From Candidatus Uhrbacteria bacterium (lineage in GTDB: Bacteria > Patescibacteriota > Patescibacteriia > UBA9934): a stretch of 35,309 nt of DNA. Made by a program: the position numbers and the translations under genes. Shown piece after piece: positions 6,918 through 14,578 of the stretch (positions are counted from its first letter, which is position 1; each line of letters starts with the position of its first letter). The DNA lies in assembly GCA_003453595.1 (NCBI GenBank), contig DMOG01000018.1, positions 1-35,309 of the forward strand. The letters are read 5' to 3'. Under the pieces are notes generated by a model. That model was not told where the DNA came from. It did not search any database and saw only the letters and a program-made list of their open reading frames with translations.

Positions 6918-7970
6918 ATGAGCAAGGATTACTACAAAATTTTAAATGTTGATAAGGGGGCGTCTAAGGATGAGATTAAGAAGGCTTTTCGCAAACTTGC
7001 TCATGAACATCACCCTGACAAGGGTGGAGATGAGGCGAAGTTTAAGGAGGTGAACGAGGCCTATCAGGTTTTGTCTGATGAAACTAAGCGATCGCAATAT
7101 GATCAGTTTGGTTCAAATTTTGATCAAGCTGGTGCTGGTGGATTTGGAGGTTTTGGACAAGGATTTGGTGGAGGCGTAAACATGGATGACCTTGGCGATA
7201 TGTTTGGCAGTTTTTTTGGCGGAGGATTTGGCGGCGGTCGACAGCGAGCACAGGCTCAGGGTCAGCATATTCAAGTTGATTTACAGCTAACTTTCAAAGA
7301 AGCGATTTTTGGAACTGAAAAAGAAATTCAAATTACCAAAAATAGTGCTTGCGATCGTTGCGGTGGGGTTGGTGCAGAACCAGGTACAAGCATGAAGACT
7401 TGTGATGCTTGTGCAGGATCTGGTGTTTGGGAGCGAGTACAGCAGACAATTCTTGGATCAATAAAGACTCGGACAGCTTGTGAATCCTGTCACGGTCAAG
7501 GTGAGATTCCTAACACAAAGTGTTCAACTTGTAATGGTTCAGGGATTGAATATAAGAAAAAATCTTTGCGCGTGGAAATTCCTTCAGGAGTTGAGAGCGG
7601 AATGAAGATTCGTGTTCGTGGACAAGGCGAAGCTATCACCGGTGGGTCAGCAGGAGATTTATATGTTGTTTTATATGTAAAAACTGACCCCCGTTTTGAA
7701 CGGATTGGAGAAAATATCTATACGCATCATAAAATTGGATTTACTCAAGCGGCTCTTGGTGATGAGATTGAAGTCGAGACTCTTGATGGCAGAGTCAAGC
7801 TAAAAGTTCCAGCCGGAACTCAAAGTGGAGATAAGCTGCGATTGCGGGGCAAAGGTGTGCCTAGAGCCAGAGCAAGAGGGGATATGATTGTCGTGATTCA
7901 AATCGTGACACCGCGAAAGGTTTCAAGAAAAGAGAAAAAGTTATTTGAAGAGCTTAATCTAATTGAATAA
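6918..7970 (+). CDS. dnaJ: chaperone protein DnaJ (Hsp40)
   Basis: DnaJ is the co-chaperone that loads substrates on DnaK and stimulates its ATPase. The order is: J domain (DYYKILNVDKGASKDEIKKAF with HPD in HEHHPDKGG), a Gly/Phe-rich linker, a zinc-binding domain with four CxxCxGxG-type repeats (CDRCGGVG, CDACAGSG, CESCHGQG, CSTCNGSG), then the C-terminal substrate-binding domains. I chose ATG 6918 (MSKDYYK, 350 aa) over the upstream TTG, which would add seven unlikely residues. TATAAG at 6891-6896 could be a -10, so the gene may be transcribed apart from hrcA-grpE-dnaK; no CIRCE is seen here. A short ATG-initiated frame opens at 6902 and overlaps the start. Confidence 0.97.
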   Translation: MSKDYYKILNVDKGASKDEIKKAFRKLAHEHHPDKGGDEAKFKEVNEAYQVLSDETKRSQYDQFGSNFDQAGAGGFGGFGQGFGGGVNMDDLGDMFGSFFGGGFGGGRQRAQAQGQHIQVDLQLTFKEAIFGTEKEIQITKNSACDRCGGVGAEPGTSMKTCDACAGSGVWERVQQTILGSIKTRTACESCHGQGEIPNTKCSTCNGSGIEYKKKSLRVEIPSGVESGMKIRVRGQGEAITGGSAGDLYVVLYVKTDPRFERIGENIYTHHKIGFTQAALGDEIEVETLDGRVKLKVPAGTQSGDKLRLRGKGVPRARARGDMIVVIQIVTPRKVSRKEKKLFEELNLIE

Positions 7971-7979
7971 AAGCGAAAA

Positions 7980-8002
7980 CCGCGATCCTGGTTGGACCGC
8001 GG
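7980..8002 (-). terminator. intrinsic terminator between convergent genes
   Basis: CCGCG (7980-7984) pairs with CGCGG (7998-8002), with an inner TCC/GGA. Read on the minus strand, the stem is followed by TTTTCGCTTTT, which fits termination of the minus-strand orphan gene. It may also serve dnaJ, which ends just before it. Confidence 0.75.
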
Positions 8003-8009
8003 ACGAATG

Positions 8010-8564
8010 CTAGTGGACATAAGCTGTGTCGTGCAGGGCATCGAAAAGCTCAACCATTATTTCTAGCTGGATTGCGAGTTTTTCTACATCAAATCGTAGA
8101 TCCGTAGCCCGGTTCATTTCGATGTGAGTTCCGCAATCAGCTGAGATATCACTGGCACGATCTTTGATCGCGTCATTTATACACACGGCTGATATGAAGC
8201 TGCCAGATATGTTGCCTACGCACATGAGATCTGTTTGAATGATGACCAGAAATGAGTACCAAAGTTCATACGAAATGATCTTTGGTTGGTGGTGCTCGAG
8301 TCTGGACTGAGCGATAATCACATCCATGGTGAAATCAGCTTGGCACCAAATTTCAATTCTGCGTAGATCTTTTGCAAAAAGTTCTGAGCAGATGTGTAGT
8401 TTGATTGCGTGCTGGCGCACCAGACGCTCAATTAATGATGGCTTGCACTGTTCGAGAGCGAACGATATTTGGCTGATAATTGCGTCCGCTGACTCACGCA
8501 TTGTTGCCAAATTTTCAGCCATCCTTGGAAGGACGGCTGTGCGGATTGCAGAAACTGCAGACAT
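8010..8564 (-). CDS. orphan hypothetical protein with strong Shine-Dalgarno
   Basis: This 184-aa, mostly helical soluble protein has no family I recognise. I chose ATG 8564 because AGGAGAG lies just upstream, a proper Shine-Dalgarno that the housekeeping genes nearby lack. It has a full promoter (TTGACT-N17-TAGGAT) and an intrinsic terminator, so it is a stand-alone unit. Base composition is visibly richer in G+C than its neighbours. The same traits mark the genes at 9280 and 17714, which suggests a separate class of genes, possibly acquired. Expression looks likely; function is unknown. Confidence 0.65.
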   Translation of the reverse strand: MSAVSAIRTAVLPRMAENLATMRESADAIISQISFALEQCKPSLIERLVRQHAIKLHICSELFAKDLRRIEIWCQADFTMDVIIAQSRLEHHQPKIISYELWYSFLVIIQTDLMCVGNISGSFISAVCINDAIKDRASDISADCGTHIEMNRATDLRFDVEKLAIQLEIMVELFDALHDTAYVH

Positions 8565-8593
8565 GGCCTCTCCTGGCAAGATGGTTCAAAATC

Positions 8594-8622
8594 ATCCTAT
8601 CTTTTTCCCAAAACCTAGTCAA
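8594..8622 (-). promoter_or_regulatory. promoter of the minus-strand orphan gene
   Basis: On the minus strand, TTGACT (8622-8617), a 17-nt spacer and TAGGAT (8599-8594) precede the gene starting at 8564. The -35 lies next to the divergent -10 of the gene at 8641, so the two promoters may compete. Confidence 0.7.
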
Positions 8623-8625
8623 TTT

Positions 8626-8634
8626 TGCTATAAT
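8626..8634 (+). promoter_or_regulatory. extended -10 promoter, leaderless type
   Basis: TGC-TATAAT ends 6 nt before the ATG at 8641, so transcription should begin at or next to the start codon. There is no good -35, as expected for an extended -10. Confidence 0.7.
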
Positions 8635-8640
8635 AAAAAT

Positions 8641-9156
8641 ATGCAGGAGGAAGTTATCATATCTGTGTCAGATTTTGTTGCTAACACATCCTATTTAACC
8701 TGGGATACGCTGGTTGTTATTGGTTTTGTAATCTTGGTTTGCGGATATGGATATACGCTGGGAAAAGATTTTATTGTTCCATTTTTGGTTTCAATCTACA
8801 TCGCCGGATTTGTAATGCTGTTTGTGCCCTATGTGGCTTGGCTCGCATCTTTAATTGAAACAGATCAAGGGATTGCGTCAATAATTGTTTTTTTGGCGAT
8901 TTTTCTGATCATTTTCTTTATTTTAAAAACAAACGGATTTTTTGAGCCCTATGTGGTTCCCACAGGCTTTGAGTTAGGAACAATATCAATAGCCATCTCT
9001 GGTTTAATGTTGGTAATTGTGACTAGTTTTATGAGCGCAGAGATGGTTGCCAGCTTTTCCCCAGCTATTAGACTTTTATTTGTTGGTGACATTCAAACAA
9101 CTATTTGGGCTTTATTGCCTGTCGGAGTATTACTATTGATCCGAGGCGATACATAG
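8641..9156 (+). CDS. polytopic membrane protein, unknown function
   Basis: This 171-aa protein has about five hydrophobic helices (TLVVIGFVILVCGYGYTLG; FLVSIYIAGFVMLFVPYVAWLA; SIIVFLAIFLIIFFIL; TISIAISGLMLVIVTSFM; IWALLPVGVLLLI). I do not recognise a family. The frame stays open upstream to 8326, but that part overlaps the minus-strand gene and its promoters; the extended -10 six bases before ATG 8641 fixes the start. Confidence 0.7.
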   Translation: MQEEVIISVSDFVANTSYLTWDTLVVIGFVILVCGYGYTLGKDFIVPFLVSIYIAGFVMLFVPYVAWLASLIETDQGIASIIVFLAIFLIIFFILKTNGFFEPYVVPTGFELGTISIAISGLMLVIVTSFMSAEMVASFSPAIRLLFVGDIQTTIWALLPVGVLLLIRGDT

Positions 9157-9228
9157 ACCCTCTTAACCCTTTTGAACCTCTAACCCTTTACGCCCTTCCC
9201 CCAACATTGACATTTCGTCTCAAAAATG

Positions 9229-9253
9229 CCAGGATTAACTCCTGGTTCTTTTC
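9229..9253 (+). terminator. intrinsic terminator
   Basis: CCAGGA-TTAAC-TCCTGG is followed by TTCTTTTC. It ends the membrane-protein transcript (stop 9154-9156). It lies between that gene and the orphan gene starting at 9280, so the latter needs either read-through or an undetected promoter; TTGACA at 9207-9212 has no convincing -10. Confidence 0.6.
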
Positions 9254-9279
9254 ATTTCCATCTACTTGGGGAGGGTAAG

Positions 9280-9912
9280 ATGAGTGTTTCATCGACTAGG
9301 ACAAGATGCTGGAGTGTCCCGAGCCTTGACGCAGTCGTTCTCTCTGCATTTTCAGGAGTGATTAACGATAGGCGCTCGTGTGGATTTACAAATGAAGCCG
9401 GGCGCAATCTCGAGGTATCGATCCATGGGATTATGAGGCTTGATCCAGACCCAGATGGCAACATCAGCTGGGACTGGTATGGGTCCAGAGCAGGAGATGG
9501 CAACATTTCGCACACTGCTAGGTTTTTTGAGAAAGTCCAAATCCCGGTACTAATCACTCGACTGAGTGCAGGTATTGGAGTTATACAGATGGCTCAATTT
9601 GCAATTGATGCAATCAGAGCAAAAAGTGTATGCTCGCACTCGCTTGACATGACTGTGGATTTTGCCGGGCCTCAAATAATACCAGCATCGCTTCTTTACG
9701 AGGGGAACAAGATCTTCTTCTTAAGTATTGTGAGCAATCCACCAGAGCTTGGTTTGGGCTTCTTATCCCGCACTAAGGGGTTTTTCCATGATAGGACGCC
9801 TGGCGTGACAGAACCTTTTTGGTGGGTGGGAGAAGTTAAAATTGATGGCGTTTGGTGCTTTGCGTACGCGCGAGTTCACGCCACCGGCTTTGCTTTGCTC
9901 CATGTCTTCTAG
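9280..9912 (+). CDS. orphan hypothetical protein with strong Shine-Dalgarno
   Basis: This is a 210-aa protein from ATG 9280, which is preceded by GGGGAGGG at the right distance; the in-frame ATG at 9226 lies before the terminator hairpin and is unlikely. There is no signal peptide or clear membrane segment. Trp- and Gly-containing stretches (SWDWYGSRAGDGN, EPFWWVGEVKIDGVWCF) suggest a beta-rich fold. No family is recognised. Codon use is richer in G+C than the flanking genes. It belongs with the genes at 8010 and 17714 by start signal and terminator. Confidence 0.6.
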   Translation: MSVSSTRTRCWSVPSLDAVVLSAFSGVINDRRSCGFTNEAGRNLEVSIHGIMRLDPDPDGNISWDWYGSRAGDGNISHTARFFEKVQIPVLITRLSAGIGVIQMAQFAIDAIRAKSVCSHSLDMTVDFAGPQIIPASLLYEGNKIFFLSIVSNPPELGLGFLSRTKGFFHDRTPGVTEPFWWVGEVKIDGVWCFAYARVHATGFALLHVF

Positions 9913-9945
9913 AACGCTATCCCCCGTGGGTGGCGTTTCGTGCTT
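9913..9945 (+). terminator. probable intrinsic terminator
   Basis: AACGC (9913-9917) pairs with GCGTT (9933-9937), with CCC/GGG inside. It lies directly after the stop of the orphan gene, and a modest T-rich stretch follows. Confidence 0.5.
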
Positions 9946-9959
9946 TACATGTTATTTAT

Positions 9960-9968
9960 TGATATACT
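9960..9968 (+). promoter_or_regulatory. extended -10 promoter of cysS
   Basis: TGA-TATACT ends 9 nt before ATG 9978 and directly abuts an in-frame ATG at 9969. Transcription would start near the second ATG, which favours 9978 as the translation start. Confidence 0.65.
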
Positions 9969-9977
9969 ATGTCCATT

Positions 9978-11363
9978 ATGGATATCAAACTTTACAACAC
10001 ACTTTCGCGCCAGAAAGAAGAATTTGAACCAATAGTCAACGGTAAGGTTGGTTTGTATTCCTGTGGACCAACTGTTTATTTACGCGCCAGCATTGGAAAT
10101 TTTAGAGCCTATTTATTTGTTGATTTACTTAAGCGTTCACTGATGATTAATGGTTTGAAAGTTAAGCACATAATGAACATCACTGATGTTGGTCATTTGG
10201 TCGGCGACTCGTCAGATGGTGAAGATAAACTGGAGAAGACTTCTCGCCAAACCGGTGAAACAGCTTGGGACATTGCCAAAAAATATACTGATTTGTTTGT
10301 GAAAGATATGGCGCGACTAAATATGATTGCGCCAACTGTTTTGCCAAGAGCAACAGAACATATCAAGCAACAGATCGAATTAGTCAAGACGCTTGAAGAA
10401 AAAGGGTTTACCTATCAAACATCAGACGGAATTTATTTTGATACTTCAAAACTTGCAGATTATGGAAAACTTTCCGGTCAAAAGCTGGAAGACAAGCAAG
10501 AGGGTGCGCGGGTGGAAATAAATGCTGAAAAGAAAAATTCAACAGATTTTGCTTTGTGGAAGTTTTCACCTAAATATGAAAAGCGACAGATGGAATGGGA
10601 ATCTCCTTGGGGAATTGGTTTTCCAGGCTGGCATGTTGAATGTTCAGCAATGAGTGAGGAATATTTGGGAGTCCCATTTGATATTCATACTGGCGGAATC
10701 GATCTTATCCCAGTTCATCACACCAATGAAATTGCTCAGACTGAGGCAGCCCGCGGAAAGCCGTTAGCCAACATTTGGATGCACAATGAGTTTTTATTGA
10801 TTAATGGGGGCAAAATGTCTAAGTCACTTGGTAATGTTTATTCACTCGATGATCTGCAAGAGAAGGGCTTTGAGCCACTTTCATATCGATATTTGTTATT
10901 AGGTGCACATTATCGACAAATGCAGAATTTTACTTGGGCTGCTTTGGAAGCTTCACAAAACGCGCTTGATAAACTGCGAAAGATAATTATTGAGCTTCCG
11001 CACGGGAGTGAGGTTAGTGAAGGATATTTAGAAAAATTCCTAGTACATGTTAATGACGACCTTGATTTGCCAGGGGCTTTGTCAATTCTTTGGCAGATGC
11101 TCAAAGACGATCAAGTGTCAGACGAGATAAAATATGCAACAGCGCTGAAGTTTGACGAAGTTTTCGGATTTGGATTGTCAGAATTGAAAAAAGCAAAAAT
11201 TGAAATATCTGATGAAGTTCATGATTTATTAGAACTGCGATTAAAAGCGCGAGCAGAAAAAAATTGGGAATTATCAGACCAAATTCGAGACAAGATTTTA
11301 GAACATGGTTTTGAAGTAAAAGACACAGCAGACGGACAAGAGTTAAATCCGATTGTCGGATAA
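9978..11363 (+). CDS. cysS: cysteinyl-tRNA synthetase
   Basis: This is a class I synthetase that charges tRNA-Cys in the cytoplasm. It starts MDIKLYNTLSRQKEEFEPI, typical of CysRS, followed by the zinc-ligand/active-site region YSCGPTVY. The HIGH-equivalent falls in ASIGNFRAYL, where the usual second and fourth motif positions differ from the bacterial form. FPGWHVECSAMS carries the conserved zinc-ligand Cys, and KMSKSLGN is the KMSKS loop. The length (461 aa) is normal. Start 9978 is preferred over 9969 from the promoter position and family N-terminus. It is followed by a separately promoted gene. Confidence 0.97.
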   Translation: MDIKLYNTLSRQKEEFEPIVNGKVGLYSCGPTVYLRASIGNFRAYLFVDLLKRSLMINGLKVKHIMNITDVGHLVGDSSDGEDKLEKTSRQTGETAWDIAKKYTDLFVKDMARLNMIAPTVLPRATEHIKQQIELVKTLEEKGFTYQTSDGIYFDTSKLADYGKLSGQKLEDKQEGARVEINAEKKNSTDFALWKFSPKYEKRQMEWESPWGIGFPGWHVECSAMSEEYLGVPFDIHTGGIDLIPVHHTNEIAQTEAARGKPLANIWMHNEFLLINGGKMSKSLGNVYSLDDLQEKGFEPLSYRYLLLGAHYRQMQNFTWAALEASQNALDKLRKIIIELPHGSEVSEGYLEKFLVHVNDDLDLPGALSILWQMLKDDQVSDEIKYATALKFDEVFGFGLSELKKAKIEISDEVHDLLELRLKARAEKNWELSDQIRDKILEHGFEVKDTADGQELNPIVG

Positions 11364-11377
11364 AAAAAGAAAATTTG

Positions 11378-11386
11378 TGATACAAT
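11378..11386 (+). promoter_or_regulatory. extended -10 promoter, leaderless type
   Basis: TGA-TACAAT ends 6 nt before ATG 11393. There is no Shine-Dalgarno in the intervening bases. Confidence 0.65.
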
Positions 11387-11392
11387 ACGGCT

Positions 11393-11914
11393 ATGGCCGA
11401 TGAAATTGATTTATTGAAAACAAAAGAAGCTGCTCCTTTGGAGGTGGTAGATTTGAATTTAGAAGAAAAAAAAGGAATCGAGGGGAAGGTTGAGAGGATT
11501 GAGGAGTCTGGGGGAGAAAAGGAGGTTGAAGAGGTCAAGGAAGTTAAGGAGGTTCTGGAAGGTCAATCAAAAGTTCGGGCGCAAGAACCAACTCAAGTTC
11601 CGGTTGTTAAAGCTCCATTGCTGGTTGATATTGAGAGAATTTTGGCTGAAGATTTAACCGAAGTATTTTTAGAATTGCCTGATGATCGCAAGCTGGCGTT
11701 TAAGCAAAAAGGTGAAGAAGTTGCTGTAAAAATAATAGAAATGATTGAGAGCGGAAAAACAAAGATTGGAAAAATACTTAGGTGGATTCAAGAATGGTTA
11801 CAAATGATTCCAGGCGTTAATCGATATTTTATTAATCAAGAAGCAAAAATCGCAGCCGATAAGGTAATGAAATTTGCTGAAGATCAAAAGAAACGCATGC
11901 AAAATAAAGTATGA
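11393..11914 (+). CDS. hypothetical acidic protein, partner of the downstream ATPase
   Basis: This 173-aa protein has a low-complexity Glu/Lys/Val-rich N-terminal half (EVEEVKEVKEVLEGQ) and a more ordered C-terminal half (DIERILAEDLTEVFLELPDDRKLAFKQKGEEVAVKIIEMI, then IGKILRWIQEWLQMIPGVNRYFINQEAKIAADKVMKF). The tail looks amphipathic and could lie along a membrane. The stop overlaps the ATG of the ATPase gene by 4 nt, so the two are translationally coupled and probably work together. No family is recognised with confidence. Confidence 0.7.
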   Translation: MADEIDLLKTKEAAPLEVVDLNLEEKKGIEGKVERIEESGGEKEVEEVKEVKEVLEGQSKVRAQEPTQVPVVKAPLLVDIERILAEDLTEVFLELPDDRKLAFKQKGEEVAVKIIEMIESGKTKIGKILRWIQEWLQMIPGVNRYFINQEAKIAADKVMKFAEDQKKRMQNKV

Positions 11915-14409
11915 TAGAGAATCTTGTCCAAAATCAACTTTTTATTGTGTACCTATCTGTTGGAGTTGTTTTGATTATTGGGATTTTGATTGTGGCATTG
12001 TTTGTACTGCGATCCTATTTGCGAAAACAACAGTCAATGAAGGGTGGAGAATTTGCACCAATAACTTTAATGGTTACAGTGCCAAGATTTAAAAGCGAAG
12101 CAGAAGCAAAAGCAGACGAGCGTTCGGCTGATGTTAAGGAAGATATTGCAATTGCGGAAACATTTTTCTCAGCAATTGGTGGACTTAAACACCAAAAGGG
12201 AATCAAAGCCTGGTTTTTTGGCCGCACAGACGAAATTGCTTTTGAAATGGTCGCCTATGAAAAATTAATTACATTTTATATTACAGTTCCAAAGTACATG
12301 CATCAGTATTTGGAACAACAATTAAACGCACAGTACAGCTCGGCTGCTATTGAACCTGTTAAAGACTATAATATTTTTTCACCAAAAGGAACGATTGTTG
12401 GTGGATACTTAACTTTTAAACGCGAGAGCGCATTGCCAATTAAGACTTACGCAGATATTGAAGGTGATCCACTCAATTCAATTACAAACGCACTTTCCAA
12501 GGTTCCAGAAGGGGACGGTGTTGCTATTCAATATGTGGTTCGCTCTGCTCCACCGGGATGGAGAAATATGGGAAAGGATATTGTTAAGAACATGAAAAAG
12601 GGAATGAGCTATAAAGATGCTAAAAAAGGTGGGGCTTCAGAATGGGGAAAAATATTAAAATCGCAAATAAAGCAAGACGGAGACAAACCGGAAGAATCAA
12701 AGCAACTTTCCCCAGCAGAACAGAAAATGATGGATGGAATTGAAAAGAAATCCAGTAAAGCTGGACTTGAAGTAAACATTAGGGTTGTGGCAAGCGCACA
12801 AAGTCCTGATGCAGCTACTATGTATCTTAACCAAGTACTTCAGGCATTTAGCTCTTATAATATTTACGAATTTGGTAATGCCTTTGATCAAGTCTTGCCC
12901 AAGCGCAGTCGATTAATTGATGATTTTATTTTCCGTCGTTTCCGCGATAAGTATCGAATCGTGTTAAACACAGAAGAAATGGCCAGTGTTTGGCATTTAC
13001 CAATTCCAACCACTGAAACTCCAAACATTCGTTGGATGTTGGCTCGTATTGCTCCGGCTCCGCCTGAGATTCCGACCTCAGGCCTACATATGGGAAGTAA
13101 TGTTTATCGTGGACACAAGACAGAGATTTACATGAATGATGAAGACCGCACTCGTCACATGTATATTTTAGGAAAGACTGGTACAGGTAAGTCTTATTTT
13201 ATGCGTTACTTGATAAATCAAGATATCAAGAATGGTAAAGGTGTGGCTGTTATTGATCCTCATGGTGACTTAGTTGAATATGTGATTGGAACGATTCCTA
13301 AAGAACGCATTGATGATGTTGTGTATTTCAATCCGTCTGACATTGAACGACCAATGGGATTAAACATGTTGGAGGCCACGGGTGGTCAGGCTGATATGGA
13401 CTTTGCTGTTCAGGAGATGATTGCTACCTTTTATAGCTTATTTCCACCAGAGATGATGGGCCCAATGTTTGAGCACTACATGCGTAATTTCATGTTGACC
13501 TTAATGGCTGATGCAAAAAATCCTGGAACAATTGCCGAGATTCCAAAAATGATTGCTGACAAAAAATTTCAAGATGAGTGGATCGCAAAAGTTACTGATC
13601 CAGCAGTTAAATCTTTCTGGATGGATGAAATGGCCAATACATCTGATTATCACCGTTCTGAAACAATGGGATATTTAGTCTCAAAAGTTGGGCGATTTGT
13701 GGAAAATGAAATGATTCGAAATATTATCGGACAACCACGGTCAGCATTTAACTTTAGAAAAATAATGGATGAAGGCAAAATTTTGCTGGTTAATTTATCA
13801 AAGGGAAAAATTGGTGATGTTAATGGAAACTTGCTAGGACTTATTATTGTCTCAAAATTGCAAATGGCTGCATTTGGTAGAGCTGATATTCCTGAAGATC
13901 AAAGAAGAGACTTTTACTTGTATATTGATGAGTTCCAAAACTTTATTACTCCATCAATTGCTACAATTTTGTCTGAGGCACGAAAATATCGATTAAATCT
14001 TATTCTTGCTAACCAGTACATGGGTCAGCTAGTTAAGGATGGAAAAAGTGAAACACGAGATGCGATTTTGGGTAATGTGGGAACAACACTGGTATCGCGT
14101 ATCGGACCAGAAGATGTTGAGGTCCTGACAAAGCTTTATGAGCCAACACTTTCTGGCTATGACTTGATGAATAATGATAAATTTACTTGGAACGCTCGTT
14201 TGATTGTAGATATGTCACAAACTAAACCGTTCACACTAAAGGCAGCCTTGGCGGAAAAGCCAAATCCAAAGCTTGCCGAAGCACTTCGTGAAGTGTCACG
14301 CTTAACCTATGGACGACCAAAAGAATTAGTTCAACGAGAGATAGCCCTTCGATCCGGCTATGGAATGGCAAAGAATGTTGCTCAACCACAAATGCCGACG
14401 ACAAGATGA
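11911..14409 (+). CDS. membrane-anchored T4SS coupling-type / HerA-FtsK superfamily ATPase
   Basis: This 832-aa protein has an N-terminal membrane helix (LFIVYLSVGVVLIIGILIVALFVL), a roughly 350-residue cytoplasmic region, then a P-loop ATPase of the TraG/TraD/VirD4-like class. Walker A is GKTGTGKS at about 421-428, followed by VAVIDPHGDLVEYV. Walker B is FYLYIDEFQNF at about 670, followed by LSEARKYRLNLILANQYMGQL, as in the coupling-protein TraM-recognition region. Such ATPases pump DNA or protein across membranes. Related stand-alone genes occur in CPR genomes without a full conjugation apparatus, and none is seen here. Its role (DNA uptake, export or pilus-linked) cannot be settled from sequence. 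Confidence 0.85.
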   Translation: MIENLVQNQLFIVYLSVGVVLIIGILIVALFVLRSYLRKQQSMKGGEFAPITLMVTVPRFKSEAEAKADERSADVKEDIAIAETFFSAIGGLKHQKGIKAWFFGRTDEIAFEMVAYEKLITFYITVPKYMHQYLEQQLNAQYSSAAIEPVKDYNIFSPKGTIVGGYLTFKRESALPIKTYADIEGDPLNSITNALSKVPEGDGVAIQYVVRSAPPGWRNMGKDIVKNMKKGMSYKDAKKGGASEWGKILKSQIKQDGDKPEESKQLSPAEQKMMDGIEKKSSKAGLEVNIRVVASAQSPDAATMYLNQVLQAFSSYNIYEFGNAFDQVLPKRSRLIDDFIFRRFRDKYRIVLNTEEMASVWHLPIPTTETPNIRWMLARIAPAPPEIPTSGLHMGSNVYRGHKTEIYMNDEDRTRHMYILGKTGTGKSYFMRYLINQDIKNGKGVAVIDPHGDLVEYVIGTIPKERIDDVVYFNPSDIERPMGLNMLEATGGQADMDFAVQEMIATFYSLFPPEMMGPMFEHYMRNFMLTLMADAKNPGTIAEIPKMIADKKFQDEWIAKVTDPAVKSFWMDEMANTSDYHRSETMGYLVSKVGRFVENEMIRNIIGQPRSAFNFRKIMDEGKILLVNLSKGKIGDVNGNLLGLIIVSKLQMAAFGRADIPEDQRRDFYLYIDEFQNFITPSIATILSEARKYRLNLILANQYMGQLVKDGKSETRDAILGNVGTTLVSRIGPEDVEVLTKLYEPTLSGYDLMNNDKFTWNARLIVDMSQTKPFTLKAALAEKPNPKLAEALREVSRLTYGRPKELVQREIALRSGYGMAKNVAQPQMPTTR

Positions 14410-14410
14410 T

Positions 14411-14441
14411 AGTGCGCAGTACTCAGAGCGCAGTATACAGC
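14411..14441 (+). repeat. cagt-rich short intergenic repeat
   Basis: Near-copies of a gCGCAGTA word (agtgcgcagtactcag, then agcgcagtatacag) lie right after the ATPase stop. It shares AGTGCGCAGT with the repeat in the grpE 5' end. Confidence 0.5.
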
Positions 14442-14451
14442 TGGAATATTT

Positions 14452-14496
14452 ATCCCCACCCTGATTATATGAAGGATGGGGATTTGTTATTTTTTT
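14452..14496 (+). terminator. intrinsic terminator after the ATPase operon
   Basis: ATCCCCA (14452-14458) pairs with TGGGGAT (14477-14483), extended by CC/GG inside. It is followed by a T-rich tract containing seven Ts. Confidence 0.85.
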
Positions 14497-14560
14497 AATT
14501 TCAACATCTAATCACTTTTTTCACCTCTGCAACGCCTTTCTACCCTTTCCCCCCTTTTTC

Positions 14561-14569
14561 TGTTAAAAT
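14561..14569 (+). promoter_or_regulatory. extended -10 promoter of dnaX
   Basis: TGT-TAAAAT ends 9 nt before ATG 14579. The region upstream is pyrimidine-rich and no Shine-Dalgarno is present. Confidence 0.6.
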
Positions 14570-14578
14570 ACTTCCCGT

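Noticed and set aside
8326..8640. N-terminal extension of the membrane gene at 8641
   Set aside because: The upstream part overlaps the minus-strand orphan gene and two promoters; the extended -10 directly before ATG 8641 fixes the start.
11911..14409. Conjugative element around the coupling-type ATPase
   Set aside because: There is no relaxase, VirB4-type operon or mating-pore gene nearby; the ATPase stands with one hypothetical partner between cysS and dnaX.
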